DNA from: Hemerocallis citrina
Taxonomy: Eukaryota > Streptophyta > Magnoliopsida > Asparagales > Asphodelaceae
Direction: 5' to 3'
Assembly: GCA_017893485.1 (NCBI GenBank)
Contig: CM030366.1
Span: forward strand, 183,937,947-184,001,946
DNA: 64,000 nt
The position numbers and the translations under genes are program-made. This document shows positions 18,507 through 29,218 of this stretch, piece after piece (position 1 is the first letter of the stretch; each line of letters begins with the position of its first letter). The notes below the pieces were generated by a model. That model was given only the letters and a program-made list of their open reading frames with translations, was not told where the DNA came from and ran no database searches.

Positions 18507-21500
18507 TCAAGAAACATCATGAAAATTACAAATCCCTAGTTCTCTTCTTAAGGTTATAAAGGTGTCTTCTTTAAGGGGTTTGGTAAAAATGTCAGCTATT
18601 TGTTTATCAGTAGAAATAAAGTCTAAAGAAATGTCTCTCTTTAAAACATGATCATGTAGAAAATGATGTCAAATATCAATATATTTCATACGTGAGTGTT
18701 GAACCGGATTCTTAGATAAGTTAATGGCACTGGTATTATCACACATTATTGAAGGTTTTTTCAAATGAAATACCATAGTCTAATAGGGTTTGTTTCATCC
18801 ACAAAATTTGGGCACAAGCCAAACTTGCAGCGATATATTCAGCTTCTGTAGTAGATAAGGATACCGAATTTTGTTTCTTACTGCACCAAGAGACTAGTGA
18901 ATGTCCCAAATAATGACATGTCCCACTAGTGCTCTTGCGGTGAGTTTTACTACCAGCAAAATTCGCATCACTATATGACAAAAGTTGAAAATTGTCGGTG
19001 CGTGGATAAAATAGACCATAATCAGATGTGCCTTTAATATATCTTAAAATGCATTTCACAGTGTTTAAGTGAGATTCTTTAGGACTTGACTGATATCTAG
19101 CACACAAATATACACTAAACATAATGTCCGGTCTACTAGAAGTTATATATAAGAGTGAGTCAATCATACCTCGATAGAGTTTCTGATCGACACTCTTACC
19201 TAATTCATCTTTGTCAAGGGTAGTGGTAGTAGTCATAGGTGTGGTCTTACTACTTGTGCTATCCATGTTAAACCGTTTGAGTAATTCCTTGGCATATTTT
19301 CCTTGATTAATGAATATGCCATTTTGTGACTGCTTAATTTGTAGTCCAAGAAATAATTGAGTTCACCCATGTGACTCATCTCAAACTCGTTTTTCATGGT
19401 GTTAGAAAACTCTTGACATAGATTACTATTAGTAGAACCGAAAATTATATCATCAATATATATTTGTATGATTAAAATATCATTCTTAATTGTTCTAATA
19501 AACAAAGTAGTATCTACTTTACCTATTTCAAAACCTATTTCTAAAAGAAAAGTCTTCAATCGATCATACCAAGCACGAGGTGCTTGTTTAAGACCGTATA
19601 AAGCATTTTTCAATTTAAAAACGTGGTTTGGAAATTGTTCATGTTCAAAACCTGGTGGTTGTTTAACATAAACATCTTCCTTTATAAACCTATTAAGGAA
19701 TGCACTTTTAACATCCATTTGAAAAAGTATAAAATTCATAAAACAAGCAAAAGATTATAAGATACGAATTGATTCTAATCTAGCAACAGGAGCATATGTT
19801 TCATCAAAATCTATGCCTTCTTGATTTTACTCTTGAGCAACTAGTCTAGCTTTGTTCCTAACAACTTGTCCTGATTCATCTAACTTATTCTTGAATACCC
19901 ATTTAGTACCAATTATAGTATGATCAGGAGGTTGTGGAACTAAATCCCATACATCATTCCTTATGAATTGGTTTAACTCATCTTGCATGTCATTCATCCA
20001 AAATTCATTCTCACATGCTTCTTGTATATTCTTTGGTTCAAAATCCGACAAGAAAGCTGTGTGAGATATCATATTAACATGTGATCTCGTCTGAATACCA
20101 TATGAAATGTCACCAATTATTAAGTCATGAGGATGATCTCTAACTTCAACAAAAGACTTTGGTAAAGTTGGAGAAATCACAACAGGATCAGTCGACTTGA
20201 CAAGTCCCTCAGTCGACTGTTTCACATCAGTCGACTTGACTTCCTTATCGGTTGACTTATCCGCAAGACTAGTTTGTTCTAAAGATGTAATTACTTTATT
20301 TAAGGGTGATGAATTAGTTTCATCATCTTCAATTAAAGTCGATGAAGACAGAGATTCATCAATTGCAACATGCATGGATTCTTCAATAGTCATTGTTGAC
20401 TTGTTGAAGTATCTATATGCATTACTCCTATTTGAGTATCCTACAAAGATACCCTCATTAGATCTAGGATCAAATTTATCTAAATTATCCTTAGTGTTCA
20501 GAATAAAACACTTACATCCAAAATATTTTAAAGTAAGAGACCTTAGGAATTCTATCAAAAAATAGCTCATAACATGTTTTCTTTAGCTTAGGCCTAATCA
20601 AAATTCTATTTAAAACATAACAAGCTGTAGCAACAGCTTCAGCCCAAAAATACTTAGGTAAATTGCTTTCAACAAGCATAGTACGTGCACATTATTGCAA
20701 AGTCCTATTCTTCCTTTCAACCACTCCATTTTGTGGTGAAGCTCTAGAAAATGTAAATGAATGAGTTATACCATTCTTGATGCAATATTCTGCAAACGTT
20801 TCATTTTCAAATTCTCCATCATGTTCACTTCTAATAGTGACTATGGTTAGAGACTTTTAATTTTGAATTCTTTTACAAAAATTAGCAAATTCTTCAAAAT
20901 CATCATTCTTATGTTTTAAAAAGAAAGTCCAAGTGAATCGTGAAAAATCGTCTACTAAAACAAAAACATACCTACTTTTATTTAAAGAAGCAATTCTAGT
21001 AGGGCCAAATAAATCTATATGAATTAATTCGAGCAGCCTACTAGTAGAAATTATTTCTTTTGTTTTAAAAGTAGATTTAATTTACCTAGTTGACATGCAT
21101 CACATAACTTATCTTTTTTAAAGGATAGTCTTGGCAGCCCTTTAACTAGGTTGTACTTAGAAAATTTAGAGAAAACTTTCATATTCACATGGCCAAAACG
21201 TCTATGCCAAAGTCAAGAATCATTATTAGAAGCTACTAAGCAAAAATCATTCGAAATCTCATATGCTTTCAAACACAATTCATAAATGTTATTTTTCCTA
21301 AAACCTTGAAAAATTATATTTTGCATGGTAGAATCATAAATTAAACAAGCGTCTTTTTCAAACATAATTTTATAACCCTTATCACAAAGTTGACTAATAT
21401 TTAACAAGTTATGCTTAAGTCTGCTAACTAATAAAATATCTTCTATATAGGGGTTAGTGTCCTTACCGACCATGCCAATTCCTATGGCTTTTCCTTTATT

Positions 21501-21620
21501 GTTGTCACCAAATGTAACTGTTCATCCATCAATATTTTGTATGAAAGATAGGAGGTTGGCATGACCAGTCATGTGCTTCGAGCATCCGCTGTCAAGTATC
21601 CAACGATCTTTCTTAGGTAC
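18507..21620 (-). pseudogene. pol: C2 pol (PR-IN-RT-RNase H), degraded copia polyprotein
   Basis: This is the copia pol of the older element. The protease DSG is at about 21580-21590, followed by the pre-integrase segment (21473-21213). The integrase (about 21060-20570) is broken by several stops and frameshifts. The RT N-terminal part is at 20570-19827, RT with YIDDI in place of YVDDI at 19739-19233, and RNase H at 19266-18507 with SDANFAG in place of SDADFAG. The family is the same as C1. The Asp-to-Asn change in RNase H and the many breaks make it non-functional. Confidence 0.88.
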
Positions 21621-21694
21621 CTATAAAATATTCAATGTGAAAATGGTACCCTTTTCATTGGGTCCAAAATAGATTAGTTCGTGGGAAACCAAAC
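21621..21694 (-). other. C2 candidate gag/pol intron, 74 nt
   Basis: This is the minus-strand equivalent of 9138-9211 in C1, with the same ATGG|GT donor, TTTTATAG acceptor and exactly the same length despite substitutions inside. Confidence 0.55.
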
Positions 21695-22822
21695 CCATGA
21701 TGAGTTTGATTTTCCACCATAAGCAGAAATGAAATTAGCAGAATTACATACATTAAGCATATATGAATTAATATAAGCAATTCTATCTTTCGAACTCAGG
21801 TTGACTGGAACCCATACATATTTGCTCTGTCCAGTCGACTTTACAACACCTTTCAGTCAACTTTTACTATTAGTCAGTTGACTGGGAGGTAGTATAGGTC
21901 GACTTATCTGAGGTATTTGTCTTGTTGAATAAGACTCAGTACCTATGGACAGGCGACTGGTGGATGGGTGCAGTCGACTTGGCTGAATTTTAGATTTGCT
22001 TTTATCATGAAAACTTACAGTTTTAGGCTTTTCAAAGAACTCATAAAGTTTATGCTTAACATTAGAAATAGATATAGGTTTATTTACACTAGTGTTCTTA
22101 GAAAAATGAGATTTTTTAAGTGACTTTTTAAAACCAAGTCCAAACTTTTGACTAGATTTTACTTGATTTTGAATAACATCATTTAAATTCTCTTTTCCTT
22201 TATTAAATTTAGATACGTTCTTGGATATCTCTTCATAATTCTTCTTTAGAGATTTAAGATCCATATCTAAACTAGAAATACGAGAATTTAAGGATTTTAC
22301 TTCTTTATCAAGGTTAAGATTCTCTTGAGAAAGTGTTTGATTAACTTTCTCTAAATTCTTAACTCTAATCTTTTTCTTTTTAAGTTCTTGAAAAATTTCA
22401 TTGAAAGCATCAAGTAAATCATTATAATTATACTCACTACTTACTTGATTTTGAGACGCCATAAAGCACACATTTGCAACCTCACTTGTCTCATCAATTT
22501 CTTCTTCTGACGAAGAATCGTTGTCATCCCAGGTTGCTTGGTATGCCTTTTTGTTCTTCACGAACTTATTTTTTGTGCACTTATCCTTCTTGAAGTTGGA
22601 TGTCTTTTCTTTAGATTTTGTGTTCTCTAGTGGACAATCCTTCTTCATATGGCCTGTCTTGTTACACCTGAAACAAGTTGGAGATTCATTACAATCCTTA
22701 GTTTTTGAATTAAACTTACCTTTTCTTAGGAACTTTTTGAATTTTCTTGTGAACATGGCAATCTCTTCCTCTTCTTCTTCGTCATCCTCAGAGTCCGACA
22801 TGGCTTTGAATGCTAATGTCTT
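21695..22822 (-). pseudogene. gag: C2 gag, C-terminal part
   Basis: The part of C2 gag from the acidic patch onward is present: LAFKAM then a Glu-rich run, the CCHC knuckle CFRCNKTGHMKKDC, the coiled coil, and a Ser-Arg-Leu region made from palindromes, which ends at a stop near 21857. The segment between FCALTD (50481) and LAFKAM, about 130 residues in C1, is missing. It was lost with half of the T1 3' LTR. Confidence 0.85.
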
Positions 22823-23109
22823 GGGATAAGATCAAATCCCCACTTCCCAATGAATGGATAGAAGCGATCAGGGCCATTGATTAAGGTTAATCATAAACCC
22901 TAATTCTATCCAGCTGGACCGGATCTCTTGTGGGTTGGAACCCGCACCCAATTAAGGTGGATCCGTTAGTGGGTTGTTGGGCCTTTGGAAAAAGACCCAG
23001 TTCCCATTTCAGACCCGTTTGTAGGTGAAATTACCATTTTATCCCTGATCTTTGAGATTTGTGCCTGATTTGGGTGGTTCCGATTTAACCCTTATTTTTA
23101 GCCATATCA
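22823..23109 (-). repeat. T1 3' LTR, truncated
   Basis: Only the first 287 bp of the LTR (minus-strand sense) remain; it matches 50194-50480 closely. It is fused directly to C2 gag at 22823 with a short GGG/TTG ambiguity, so a deletion removed the rest of the LTR, the target duplication and about 400 bp of copia gag. Confidence 0.85.
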
Positions 23110-23126
23110 CGAGCCCCCCACTCCCA
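23110..23126 (-). other. T1 polypurine tract
   Basis: Minus strand CTTTGGGAGTGGGGGGCTCG adjoins the TG of the LTR at 23109, the usual form of a Tat polypurine tract. It fixes the orientation of T1. Confidence 0.8.
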
Positions 23127-23579
23127 AAGACTGAGCTTGATCAGCCTTTGAGGAGTAGTTTTACTGTTTTAATGGCTTGCGGAGTTGTATCGGAGTCCAA
23201 ATGAGGGGTGTCGAATCTTTATATGAGGTATTATGGTGATTTTCAGAGTTGGTTGCACGCTCAAGGTTGTTCTTGGGCCCTCCTGGATTTTTGGTAATTT
23301 TCCTTAATTTTTATTAATTTTTCGGACCATCTATTTAATTTTGCGAAGCGGTGATTTATTGTTCGGGGGCCTTAATTAATTATTCTAAGCAATAATTATT
23401 TACACGGGGGCTCAAAAATATTTTCCCAAATTTATAATTATTTTTTAGAATTTTTAATTAAATTTCCTAAATTTTTAATCATTTTTTTGCAATTTTTAAA
23501 TAAATAAATCGATTTTAATAAATAAAAAAATAATTTTTAATATTATTTATGACGTGGCGCAATCTAGGCTGCCCATCTT
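23127..23579. other. T1 AT-rich non-coding stretch
   Basis: No gene is seen. The stretch from ~23290 to 23550 is very AT-rich, mostly aatttttaatta-like. It lies between the polypurine tract and the tandem repeats upstream of the antisense gene. Confidence 0.6.
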
Positions 23580-25130
23580 GCATCAGCACATAGTTCTGAG
23601 AGATCGGACGGCCTGTGTCGCTCAGCACTATTTTCTCCATGTAAGTAGCTCGGATCGCCAATTGCTCGGTTTGGGATTCCGAGCGACGTCGTTCGGCGCT
23701 ATTTTCTCCACATGAGCAGCTCGGATCTCCAGTTGCTCAGATTGGGATTCCGAGCGACATGGGGTGATCTAGGCCGTTCATCAGGTCGAGGAACGAATTT
23801 TTAGAAGATCTGACGGTCGGTGTTGCTCGGTGCTATTTTCTCCACATTAGCAGCTCGGATTGCCAGTTGCTCAGATTGGGATTCCGAGTGACGTGGGATG
23901 ATTTGGGCTGTTCATCAGGTCGAGGTAGGAATTTTAAGAAGATCTGACGGCCAGTGTCGCTCAGCGCTATTTTCTCCATATGAGCAACTCGGATCGCCAA
24001 TCGCTCGGATAGGGATTTCGAGCGACGTTATTTTCCTTATGTGAGCAGCTCGGATCGCCAGTCGCTCAGATCAGGATTCTGAGCGACGTGGGGCTATCTG
24101 GACCGTTCATCATGGTGCGAATCACGAGGTTAGAGGTTCAGATCACGAGAAAACGCTATCTTGTCGTTTTGTGGGCATGGCCTGATCTGAACCGCTCATC
24201 ATCTTTCGACATGAATTTTGAGACGATCTGACGGTCGGAGTTGCTCGGTGACATTTTTCTTCAAATGTGCAGCTCGGATCGTCAGTCGCTCGGATCGGGA
24301 TTCCGAGCGACGTTATTTTCCTTATGTGAGCAGCTCGGATCGCCAATCGCTCGGATCGGGATTTCGAGCGATGTGGGGCGATCTGGACCGTTCATCATGG
24401 CGCGAATTACGAGGTTAGAGGTTCAAATCACGAGAAAATACTATTTTGTCGTTTTGTGGGCATGGCGTGATCTGAACCGCTCATCATCTTTCGGCATGAA
24501 TTTTGAGACGACCTGACGGTCGGAGTTGCTCGGTGGCATTTTTCTTCAAATGTGCACCTCGGATCGCCAGTCGCTCGGATTGAGATTCCGGGCGGTGTTA
24601 TTTTCTTCATGTGAGCAGTTCGGATCGCCAGTCGCTCGGATCGGGATTCCGAGCGACGTGGGGCAATCTGGACCATTCATCATGGCGCGAATCACTATGT
24701 TAGAGGTTCAGATCACGAGAAAATGCTATCTTGTCATTTTGTGGGCGTGGCGCGATCTGAGCCGTTTGATCGAAATCTTACACGAATTTTGGGGAGAAAG
24801 TTGTTTTTCTCCAATACGCAGCTCGGATCGCCAGTCGCTCGAATTTGGATTCTGAGGGAAGTGGTTCGATTTGAGCCGCCCATATGAAGATCTTGCACGG
24901 ATCTCGATGTGAAAGGTGGTGTGGATCACGAGAAAACGTTATCTTTTCGTTTTGTGGTCGTGGTCCAATCTGTGCCGTCTGATCGAACTCTTGTACGAAT
25001 TTTGGGGAGAAAGTTGTTTTTCTCCAATACGCAGCTCGGATCGCCAGTCGCTCGGATTTGGATTCCGAAGGATGTGACTCGATCCGTCTCTCGATAGCTC
25101 GGCAGAGTGCCTCGGCGGCTCGGAGCTGGA
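23580..25130. repeat. Tandem repeat array with GCTCGGA/TCCGAGC dyads
   Basis: About 1.5 kb of diverged repeats. The core is 'agctcggatcgccagtcgct' followed by 'cggatcgggattccgagcga', which contains a dyad GCTCGGA-N7-TCCGAGC. A higher-order unit of about 286 bp is visible from the phrase 'tctggaccgttcatcat' at ~24092, ~24377 and ~24664. It lies upstream of the antisense gene, and one related unit occurs downstream at 39540-39715. Confidence 0.8.
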
Positions 25131-25285
25131 GGAATTGCCGAGCGGTGTGGCCCAGTCTGAATTGTCGTCACCCTTATGAACCGTTGCCGCTCTTCTCTAC
25201 TTTGTCGTTTAGCCTTCTTTAACGGGCTTGAGGGGGGCCCAAGAGTCAACTTTATGTTACAAAGCCCAAGAGTCACTTCTTTTAC

Positions 25286-25291
25286 TATAAG
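25286..25291 (+). promoter_or_regulatory. Possible TATA box of the antisense gene
   Basis: TATAAG is followed by a long CT-rich leader (25300-25375), a common plant promoter arrangement, some 190 bp before the first coding sequence. Weak evidence only. Confidence 0.3.
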
Positions 25292-25474
25292 TTTTCACCT
25301 CCCCCACTCTTTCTCTCATTCTTTCACTTTTACTTTTACCTTTGCTTTTACTTTTGCTAGCGGTATTTTTGCTCTCGAGCGGCGCTACTAGCTTTCATGG
25401 CAAGGCAAGTTTGAACTCCGGCGATCTTTTCCGACCACAGACGTCACTTCAAGGTTAGTTCTTCCCTCTTCTTT

Positions 25475-26092
25475 TTGAGATTGGTTAGAATTTCTTCTGG
25501 GGACGAGACCTCCACCTCGGACCGAGACACCGTCCGAGCGGTAGTGGTGAAGCCGAGGAAGGGGAAGGAAGTGGTTGATCCGGTCGGGGTGTCGATGATA
25601 GTTGAGACTCCAAGGGAGGCAAGAAAGCTGGGTCGGTTGCCGTCCACGTTGTCTAGTGTCGGGAGAGTGAGGAGTTATCCTGAGGACATCTTAGAGAAGG
25701 TGGTGCACGGGATGGCTCCGGTATACGAAGAGAATAATCTGAGGGATTCTTCCGAAGTGGACGAGATCCCCTCAATCATGACCGAGGCAGATCTGCACCA
25801 GATCAGGAAGGGATTCCGCATCCCGAAGGAGTACGTCCTACTACTCCCCGACCCCGACTTCCGAGCATGTATGGGGACGTCGGCAGACACGTGCGTCTTC
25901 CCGTATGATGCACTTAATGCCGGTCTTCGATTACCACTGCATCCCTTTGTGGTCGAGGTGCTGCAGTGGTACGGCTCAGTTTATGCTGAACATGTGGCGG
26001 CATGTCATCACCTTCGTCCTTCAGTGCCAGGCGGTCGGCGTGCAACCGCAGCTCGTTCTGCTTCGGAGCCTCTATCGCATCTGCCAGATGAG
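25475..26092 (+). pseudogene. T1 antisense gene, exon 1 5' part (putative gypsy-type transposon domain)
   Basis: This reading frame runs opposite to T1 gag-pol. It resembles the plant 'putative gypsy type transposon' family (Transposase_28): IRKGFRIPKEYVLLLPDPD, then FPYDALNAGLRLPLHPFVVEVLQWY. No ATG opens the frame; the apparent start is TTG, and an ATG at 25397 meets a stop. An indel near 25970 moves the remainder, including SLYRICQM, into the next frame. It is cut at 26092 by the Athila element A1 and resumes at 36515. Extra antisense ORFs of this kind are known from Tat elements. Their function is unknown. Confidence 0.75.
26088..26092. other. Target-site duplication of A1, left
   Basis: ATGAG, repeated at 36515-36519 on the other side of A1. 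Confidence 0.92.
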
Positions 26093-27801
26093 TGATGAAT
26101 CCAATAATATCCATATTTAGGAGCAATAATCTTAATGCAATTAGACATTTAAATTCTCTATATGTGGTAATTTACTCTTCTTCTCTCTTTTCCAGAGGAA
26201 ACAGCCTGAAAGCAACTAAACGAAGCAAAATTCAAGATTTACTCCAGACTATGAGGATGATACACAGGAAGCTGCAGAGCACAAGTCGACTGGTATTTCA
26301 AATCAGTCGATTGGCTAGAGAAGGATGAGCTCCGAAGATGCACAGTACAGTCAACTTACCCCGAGAAATCAGTCGACTTGACTGACTGATTTTAAGTCTC
26401 CAGAAGTCACGATACAGTCGACTGATTCTAAAACCAGTCGACTGGCATTCAGTGGGATGTTAAAAGATAAAGATGGTTGAAGATTCATCCTCATCCAAAT
26501 CCGAATCAAAGTGAGCTGCCAAATCCAGGGAACAGATATGGATGACTGCAAATAACAACTTCCCAGCAAATCAAGTTAGAGACTCAGTTTGGCAAGTAAG
26601 AAGATCGACTCAATCCATAACAGGCGCGTGAAGAGATAAGAATCTGAAGTTTAAATATCTGCAGATAAGGAAAGAAAAACTATAAGAAGAGAGGGGGGAG
26701 CCATACACGGAATATATCTTAATCTTTGAATCTCTGAATCATCGATCATCAACCAGCAAGCATTAATCTATTAGCATCAAAGAAGGAGATCAAGTGCACT
26801 GAAGGGCAAGATCGAGTCGACTTCGAAGCAGTCAAGTCGACTTCACGGGCTGAACATCACCAGTGTTACTTCTTCTCTTTCTAGTTTTATTTTAATTATT
26901 AGAATCGTGTATTCAAAACTGTTAGTCAATAAAAGTTTTATCATGCGCAACTAATTTCATTGTTGGGCTGATTGAAACCGTAGTCATGTAATACTTATAT
27001 TCTTTTAAACACTACTTCTATCACTTATTGATTGAACCTGGTTATCTTGATCAAAATTATAATATGAAGCAACAATTGTTAAAAAGCTCTTAGGTTCAGT
27101 CAACTGAGCGCTAGCACAGTCGACTGATCTGAAGAACCAGATATTATTAAGTTTTCTTATTATAAAACTGACTCTGTTATATGAGTACAGAGATGATCCA
27201 TATCCTATGCTCATAACTTGTAACACAGGAATCTTTAGGGGGTCTTGGTTTAATCAACTTGAAGGATCTAGATCTGATACCAATTTCTAGAACTTTGAGT
27301 GTTTGTTCATTCCCATTGTTCCTATGCTTTCTTCAAGTGCAACTTAGTAGATACCATGCTAAATACTTAAGGAAAGAAACGAATTAGAGTAGATACCATG
27401 CCTAATTCTTGGCCTAGGGAAACATTAACTTTAAGGAGTAGATACCATGCCCTTAAAGGAACAAACATGAGTGATTAAAGTAGTGTAGAAGGTAATTTAG
27501 CATTCATGTCTATAGGTGGAAATCATGCCCAACTACTTTAATAGATATTTGTGACTCAATTTGTGACTCTACTTGATTTAGATTTTAATCTTTTTATTTC
27601 CTTTCAAATAGATTTTTAGAACAAAACTTTATGATTTGCATTTTTTTTTTCTTGTTTTATTGATTAGTGAGTTAAGTACTACAATCTCTGTGGGATCGAC
27701 CCTTGCTTTTCACTACTCTTCTATAAACGATTCGTACACTTGCGAGGTTTTAATTTGTGTCTAGTTTATCTATTTATTTAGATCATCTAGATTCCACAAC
27801 A
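26093..27801 (+). repeat. A1 5' LTR
   Basis: TGATG...CAACA, 1709 bp. It contains palindrome pairs with starts at 26283/26304, ~26350/26372, 26415/26435, 26814/26834 and 27097/27117, spaced 20-22 bp, although it shares no other obvious similarity with copia LTRs. It also has about five copies of 'gtagataccatgc'-like sequence between 27345 and 27530. Confidence 0.92.
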
Positions 27802-27807
27802 AGTTTT

Positions 27808-27825
27808 TGGCGCCGTTGCCGGGGA
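27808..27825 (+). other. A1 primer-binding site
   Basis: TGGCGCCGTTGCCGGGGA, six bases after the LTR. It is complementary to the 3' end of plant tRNA-Asp as used by Athila elements. Confidence 0.9.
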
Positions 27826-28083
27826 TTGTCTAGTATTTTAACTTACAAATCAATAGAAATCTTTTTCTTTTTCTTTTCTTTTATTATTGTTAATAATAAA
27901 TATTTTCTTTTAGGTTACAGGACTTTGGTGTATGCACGGAAGACGATCACTTCATCCCCAGCTACTACCTATTGACGGAGAAACAGAACGCACTCTGCAC
28001 AGACTAGGTCGACTGTCTGCGACGAATCAGTCGACTGTTGTTAGGTGCAAGTCGACTGTACAGCAAACAAATCCAAAAGCAAC
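27826..28083 (+). other. A1 leader
   Basis: Untranslated leader between PBS and gag, with a long T-rich tract ending in 'tttag' at ~27914 that looks like a splice acceptor. Three palindrome copies lie at 28006, 28028 and 28049. Confidence 0.6.
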
Positions 28084-29218
28084 AATGGGTGAGGAAGTAC
28101 CAAATTGAGTACCAATGCAAGACAAATTCACTCCTAAGAATATTGAGCAACCTTCTTGCATAGCTTTTCAACCTAATGTCACAGGGAATATGCATCTATC
28201 ACCTCAATTACTCAGCATGGTTCCCCACTTCAGTGGCAGAATAGACGAGGATCCGCACCTCCATTTACAAGATTTCTTTGATCTTTGCAGAACACAAAGC
28301 GTCCAAGGGCTTACCCCCGAACAAATCAGGTTAATCTTGTTTCCATTTTCTTTAAAACTTAATGCTAAATTGTGGTATAATTCTTTGGAACCAGGATCAA
28401 TTCAATCATGGGAGCAATTGGCAACAAAATTCTTGAAAGAATTCTTTCCAGCCCAGAAAACCAAACAACTAAAAAGGGAGATTCAACTCTTCCAACAAAA
28501 AGACGGCGATTTATTCTTCGAAGCATGGAAGGACTTCAAGAACAAGCTTCTCAAGTGTCCTACGCACAACATGCCTAAAGATGATCAGGTACAAGCATTT
28601 TATGAGGGTTTAAATGACACTAACAAAGCAATTGTGGATTCAGCTTGCAACGGAATCTTGATGAGGAAAAGTGGTGAGGAGGCCATCGAACTATTTGAAG
28701 AACTCAGCGAGAACTCACAACAATTCTCAACAAGGGGAAGAGGCCTTTCGAAAAAACAGGGAGTTTACGAAATTTCTAGTAATAATAACATGCAATTAGA
28801 AATGGCAAACATGAACAAAAGAATTGATATGCTTGTTAATGCAATTTCGGCGATGGGTGGCGTAAAAAATCAAACAAAAGAACTTTGTGCAATTTGTTCT
28901 CATTCTGATCATACAACTGATACATGTCCAATGTCTTCTTTCACAGATCAGGAGCATGCAAACTATGTTGGACAAGGAGTGTTTCCACCAAAGAACAACC
29001 CCTTCTCGAACACGTACAATCCAGGGTGGCGAAACCATCCAAATTTCTCATGGAACAATAATCAAAACAATCAAGGCACTCAAATGGTACAAGGGCATGC
29101 ACGGAACTTCCAGATGGGGAATGGGTTTGAATGGCCAGTTCAAGAACAGAAGAAGTTGGATTTCGAATTCACCGTTCTTCAATTGCTCCAACAGCAACAT
29201 CAAACAAGCAACCAATAA
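28084..29218 (+). pseudogene. gag: A1 Gag (Athila type)
   Basis: The likely start is the ATG at 28084, but a TGA at about 28107 in the same frame cuts it off; the open part runs from 28115. It shows the retrotransposon gag capsid domain: PHFSGRIDEDPHLHLQDF, then WYNSLEPGSIQSWEQL and FLKEFFPAQKT. A zinc-knuckle-like CAICSHSDHTTDTC occurs near residue 260. A TAA at 29216 separates it from pol in the same frame, where a Gln codon is likely in the ancestor. Gag would form the particle of the element. This copy is disabled at both ends. Confidence 0.88.
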
